The notes under the pieces: model-generated
Database searches by the model: none
Seen by the model: the letters and a program-made list of their open reading frames with translations, nothing else
What the model was told of the DNA's origin: nothing
Assembly: GCF_032854445.1 (NCBI RefSeq)
Contig: NC_088306.1
Span: forward strand, 15,905,764-15,969,763
Direction of reading: 5' to 3'
From: Liolophura sinensis
Taxonomy: Eukaryota > Mollusca > Polyplacophora > Chitonida > Chitonidae
Length of the DNA: 64,000 bases
In this document: one piece after another, positions 59,646 through 64,000 of the stretch
How the letters are laid out: each line of letters opens with the position of its first letter
Numbering within the stretch: position 1 is the first letter of the stretch
Program-made: the position numbers and the translations under genes

Positions 59646-59838
59646 AAGACGACAATGAGTGTTTGATAAATGAGTATTTATAATGTTTAACTGTTCATCA
59701 TTTGAGAAAAATATCTTGGGGACTTCTGATTTCCACGCCCCGTCATGTCCATAGCGTTACTTCAAACTACATCTATGTATGAAACACCTCACATGTCAAA
59801 GGTCAAAGTTTCCATCCAAATTAATTCCAAATGTTTTG

Positions 59839-59945
59839 TATTTATTTCATTGGTGCTTTACGCCGTAATCAAGATGGAGGCCAGCATTATAGCCCAGGGG
59901 CGGAGGGGGGGGGGGGGGGGGGTGGGGGGTGGGGACCCACAACCA
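59839..59945 (-). mobile_element. Family A SINE fragment expanded into poly-G
   Basis: TATTTATTTCATTGGTGCTT TACGCCGTAATCAAG, GGCCAGCATTATAG and then a G-rich run at 59895-59935 where the element normally reads GAGCCCGGGGGAAACC; the SINE's own G5 seems to have expanded. Confidence 0.75.
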
Positions 59946-59949
59946 TAAT

Positions 59950-62930
59950 TCCAAATGTGTTATCACACAGAGTAAAGTACTTGTACATGTGTAATTATCA
60001 GCCACTATTAAAGCCTAAAGAAATTCAAACTTTTTTCGTTTTTTCGGCTTAAAATAACAGTGAGCATTCAACTCCTAACTAAACCTCCTTGGACTATATT
60101 TTCCACAAAATGTCAATTGAGAGAATTATAAGGGGGAAATCCGTGACTGGCCTAAGCTGTTTGCCTGACAAAATAACATGCAAATGAGGCGGTGCAAAGA
60201 TTCCCACAATGCAACGTTCACGAATGGGTCGCACATGCAAACAATACGATAGATAGAAAACAAACTAAAAGTCTAGTAAATCAAATACAATCTTCCTTTC
60301 TATTGATAATCTTTTTTAAAATACACGTAATTGCCAACAGCAGAACTAAAGTTACATGGTAGGCCTCATAATTACAACGCAGTGCTGTGTCTAACATTTC
60401 AAGTTCACCGAACATCTCCCGTCGTCTAGACAACAAGGCAAGATAACTGACTTTAAAAAATCAGACATTCTAAATACCGTGATATGAGTGAATTGATGGT
60501 CGAAGGGAAACCCGGGATAAAACTTAACATTCAATCGTTCACTTATCGAGTCAGATATGTGTTAGTAGACATCTGAAAGTCTCAACTTTATGTAGAGGAG
60601 GTCTAAAATAACAGGACACTTTTTTCCACGATGCCATATGCCCCTTCAAAGGAAATCTTGATATTTTACTTTGCTACCCATAGCACAATAGATACATGCA
60701 TATTAAATTGTTAAATGTGCATGTTCAAGTCTTCACCACACAATTCACAAGAAGAAAAAAAAATCCATATACTACATGTACATGTAGGCCTGACTTTAAA
60801 TTAAATTAAATTAAATCACGAACATGTAAAGCTTGCAGCAACACTTCTGTTAAATAACGGACTGTTCATGTAGGTCAAGCAGTGCAGGAATCAGGATGCA
60901 CATGTGTCACAGAAGTCAGCATTTCATTCATACAGAGTGAAACTGGCCCAGATAAAATCCCATCCTGGAGTACAATATGTGGTCTACATGTACATGTAAT
61001 AATACTGTATCATAGAACATAATACGACAAAATCCCATTTCACACAAAGGATTGGCCATCCTTTATAAAACCTCAAATCTCGCCCATCAAATTGTGTTCT
61101 TATAGGTCACGCGATAGGAAAATTACACATGCTCACTCAATACAAAGACACTGCTGTTTCCAATCGCCTATGAAATCTGCATTCCTTTTTTTTTTTAACC
61201 AGGGGGAGAAATGTTTTTTGATTTGTCTTGTCACATGAGCCAGAAACTGAGTTCAGTCACCCATCTTTCCCAAATTTTACCTGTACCAATTTTTAGCAAA
61301 CATTTTTACTTAATATTCACAAATTTCAACTTTTTCTCATCTCATGATAACTCATGGCAATAAACTGGATCTCTTACCTGTCACATGAGACAGGTAGAAT
61401 TTTATTCCACCTGTCTACTGTAAGCCAATTTTACCGGTCCATAACTGGTGGATATGTAAACATTACATGTCCTGTTAACATGTACTTTACCGGAAATGTC
61501 ATACATTATACAGCCAGTTTTAATACAATGGACTTCAAACTTGACATAAACAGCCAAGAATCTATTAAAAGGAGAATGCATTTCTAATATCACTGGTACA
61601 TGTAAATACAAATGCATTACTTCATAATTTATTTACACTTAATAGAATTTTTATCACACATGTATGTACACAGTACCGAAATTTCCGTATTATTAATCCC
61701 AGCTAGTTCTCTTTCCACCCGTACATATCCTTTGTCAGTAATACGCATACCTGACTAACTGCCTGACCGAAAGTCATACTACCTTTATGTACAGATTCGT
61801 GCTTCCATTTTAATCTTATGAATTTATTTTTAACTTTCCATATACGTACTGTAAACTTGTCTCATATCTTAGCTCCTCTTAACCTCCCTCCCTTTCACCC
61901 TCCCCCTGACAAGTAACACTAGTTGCCATACATACGAAGTCTGGTCATAGCTGTGTTGTAGGGGGCTGAATCACCAAATAAAGTACCATGGACTGCAGTC
62001 TACACTAGAATTCTCACCATGATGTACTCATCAGAACACCCCACCCCACTCCCCTTCAACACCCTTCTCAGAATATGCGTCCTATGGTATGGACCATAGA
62101 TTCCATAATAATAACAATTATGGGAACCCACAATATTCTATTTCAGTAGGTAGTCTACAGTGTGTCTTGTACAAGACAAACAGAAAAACCTCATATTGTC
62201 AAAGTAACGTTATTTCATATACAACTGTCTGCCACACAGTTGTAAGCTAAGCTTGTACACCATTTTTTTTTTGGGGGGGGGGGGGGGGGGGTGAAACTAA
62301 GCCTGAAATCAACCCATCACTCTTGTATTTTGAGGGTTTCTGCTTGACTACATGGAATTTTTTTTAAGTTCATAACCGCGTGGGTACTACTTAGAAATAT
62401 ATAAACATAGGTCTATATGAATGAACCTTTTCCTATTGTGTAACACCACTTATGTACACCACTTATCCTAAATGGCCACAAATTTCGTCCATGACCAACT
62501 TGCCCATTTTTCCTGATTCTTAGAATTCTATTTATTTCAGAAAATGTTTTGAAGTTTCCTTGGGATATGGGATGATATTCTAGTGGCAAAATTGTAAGTT
62601 TCAGCACCCAAAATAATATTTTGTGGGCAAAATTTTAGGTCATTTAGGGTATGTACAGTCAAACAAGCCATAAAATATGTCATAAAGACGAGAATGAGTT
62701 TCTTCTGTGGTGTTAACTTTATCCATCAGGATCAGGATGACTCAATACAGATTCACAAGTCTCTGGTGCTAATGCACTGAACAATTACAGCACAACCTCT
62801 GGTTTAAATGAAAGAGCCGCTCTCTCTCCTTTCACATGCAACTCTTTCACAGCAAGTCTCAGAGCACTAAGTTAGCAGGTGCCCCTAAACTATGGAACAA
62901 AACGGAAAGTTTATCCCTAGTAAAACAAAT
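59950..62930. other. Upstream of RASA3 or intron 1, nothing recognised
   Basis: No coding exon, array or SINE. A homopolymer run (T10 then G18) at about 62263-62291, and frequent TACATGTA palindromes. Small frames such as 61354-61587 have no recognisable similarity. Confidence 0.4.
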
Positions 62931-62936
62931 CCTGAT

Positions 62937-63020
62937 CAGTTTCCTCCCTGAAAGCCATAATATAAGTGAAATATTCTTGACAATGTACAGTTTAAAACAC
63001 CAATCAAATAAATAAATACC
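62937..63020 (+). mobile_element. Family A SINE 3' fragment
   Basis: CAGTTTCCTCCCTGAAAGCC ATAATATAAGTGAAATATTC TTGACAA then CACCAATCAAATAAATAAAT. Confidence 0.8.
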
Positions 63021-63754
63021 ATAAACGACAAAAGAAAACCAAAGCACAAAAATATACAAATTGTAAGCAGACGCTGACACAATTTGCCATACAGCATTAT
63101 CTCGGTGAGTCATAATGTCATGTCTGGCAAGTACTACAATGTAGCTAACACATACATACATAAATGTACATACTTAGATAACATAAACTTCTGCTTTTTT
63201 TTCTTAAAGTTAAATGAAAACGTGGACATGTGCAATATGCATACCAGAACATGAAACATGCTCTTTCACTTGCATATATAATCATTGATTTTGAAAATGT
63301 TGAAACAAATGTTTAAGAAATGAACAGAATCAAAGGTAGCGGTCACTGTAAGTGTGTGTGTTGTGAGGGGTGGGAGTGTTTCAGGCTGCCACAGGGAGTG
63401 TTTTCTTAGAAGCTATTAAAGCATGACATACAGGTAAAGTCATATACAGGTAGAGTCCTCATATTATCCGAGCTACCCAGTGTCGCTCAGAGTTTTACAT
63501 CCACAGGTGATCTGTGAGCTGGCTTGCATGTACCATACATGTATCAGGGAAAGCAACAGGCAGCTTCACCTGCTGGTCACCATGACAACCATGAAATCCC
63601 AGTCTACTAGGGTTGTATCATTATGGCATTATAAGATACATGAAACTAAACACTCTGGATCCAAAGCATATGTGTAATGCAAAATGAAAAGCTTACATGT
63701 AGATACTTCAAAAAAAAAAAAAAAAAAAAAAAAAATGATAAGTCGCATAAATGA

Positions 63755-63865
63755 CATTTCATTATTTCAACAAAATTTCATTTCTCACCTTCAGGACACA
63801 TGATCATCTTTGTCATCATCGCAACCAAGGATGACAAATGAAATTCTGTTGAAATACTGAAATTG
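63755..63865. repeat. Inverted repeat, ~41-bp arms, 29-bp loop
   Basis: Left arm 63755-63795 (CATTTCATTATTTCAACAAA ATTTCATTT...) and right arm 63825-63865 are reverse complements at about 35 of 41 positions by eye. Probably a small foldback element; a poly-A run (63708-63735) lies just before it. Confidence 0.75.
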
Positions 63866-64000
63866 TGAAATATGAAATACGCGACTTTAAATTTTTTTTG
63901 TAGTATCTATTCTTTCGCATTATGCCAAGCTTATTTGTTTGATGGAGACACCTTTAGTTTATATCAGCTGTATATATGAATTAAGATACATTATATGTTT

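Noticed and set aside
63789-63820. Candidate first coding exon of RASA3 (MMTKMIMCPE then G, phase 1)
   Set aside because: Phase fits, but it lies in a foldback repeat and does not give the expected K-x-K-I-G strand before EAKKLP.

Overview
The window is nuclear DNA of an invertebrate animal: AT-rich, with intron-rich genes of animal type, very many tandem minisatellites and many copies of tRNA-headed SINEs ending in (AAAT)n. The SINE 3' part (a CGGTTTCCTCCCACCATAA-type block, then ACACCAATCAAATAAATAA) is one I associate with molluscs and related lophotrochozoans, so a marine mollusc or close relative is the best guess. There is no bacterial or viral gene content that I can support.

Two genuine protein-coding genes can be reconstructed exon by exon, and they converge. 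(1) GPALPP1, plus strand, 1260-6409: five coding exons, all phase 0, complete at 378 codons plus stop, ending in the DUF3752 region. (2) A RASA3-type (GAP1 family) Ras GTPase-activating protein, minus strand, 57078 down to 18977: 23 coding exons whose phases all agree, giving about 823 residues with C2A, C2B, RasGAP, PH and BTK zinc motif in order and a stop at 18979-18977. Only the first ~20 residues are missing; their exon is not recognisable in 57079-64000 and probably lies beyond the window. Residue numbers given for RASA3 start at the split Gly codon that opens the 56961-57078 exon.

Layout: 1-1216 upstream of GPALPP1; 1260-6409 GPALPP1; 6410-18976 convergent intergenic/3' UTR space full of minisatellites (30, 31, 58, 125 and 27 bp units); 18977-57078 RASA3, including a 14-kb intron (40551-54549) with three large arrays; 57079-64000 RASA3 intron 1 or upstream, with MITE-like and SINE remnants. 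By my hand count roughly a fifth of the window is tandem repeat.

The most unusual observation: many intronic arrays are not merely next to exons. Their repeat unit contains the exon-intron junction itself (exon end plus splice donor, or acceptor plus exon start). I see this for GPALPP1 exon 3 and for RASA3 exons 3, 4, 6, 7, 8 and 12, with a weaker case at GPALPP1 exon 2. In some arrays the copied splice sites are still consensus (RASA3 exons 3, 7, 12); in others they are uniformly broken (GPALPP1 exon 3, where donor GT reads AT). One copied donor would extend RASA3 exon 3 by exactly 26 codons in frame. All exon calls come from reading splice consensus, phase and remembered family similarity; no alignment was run.
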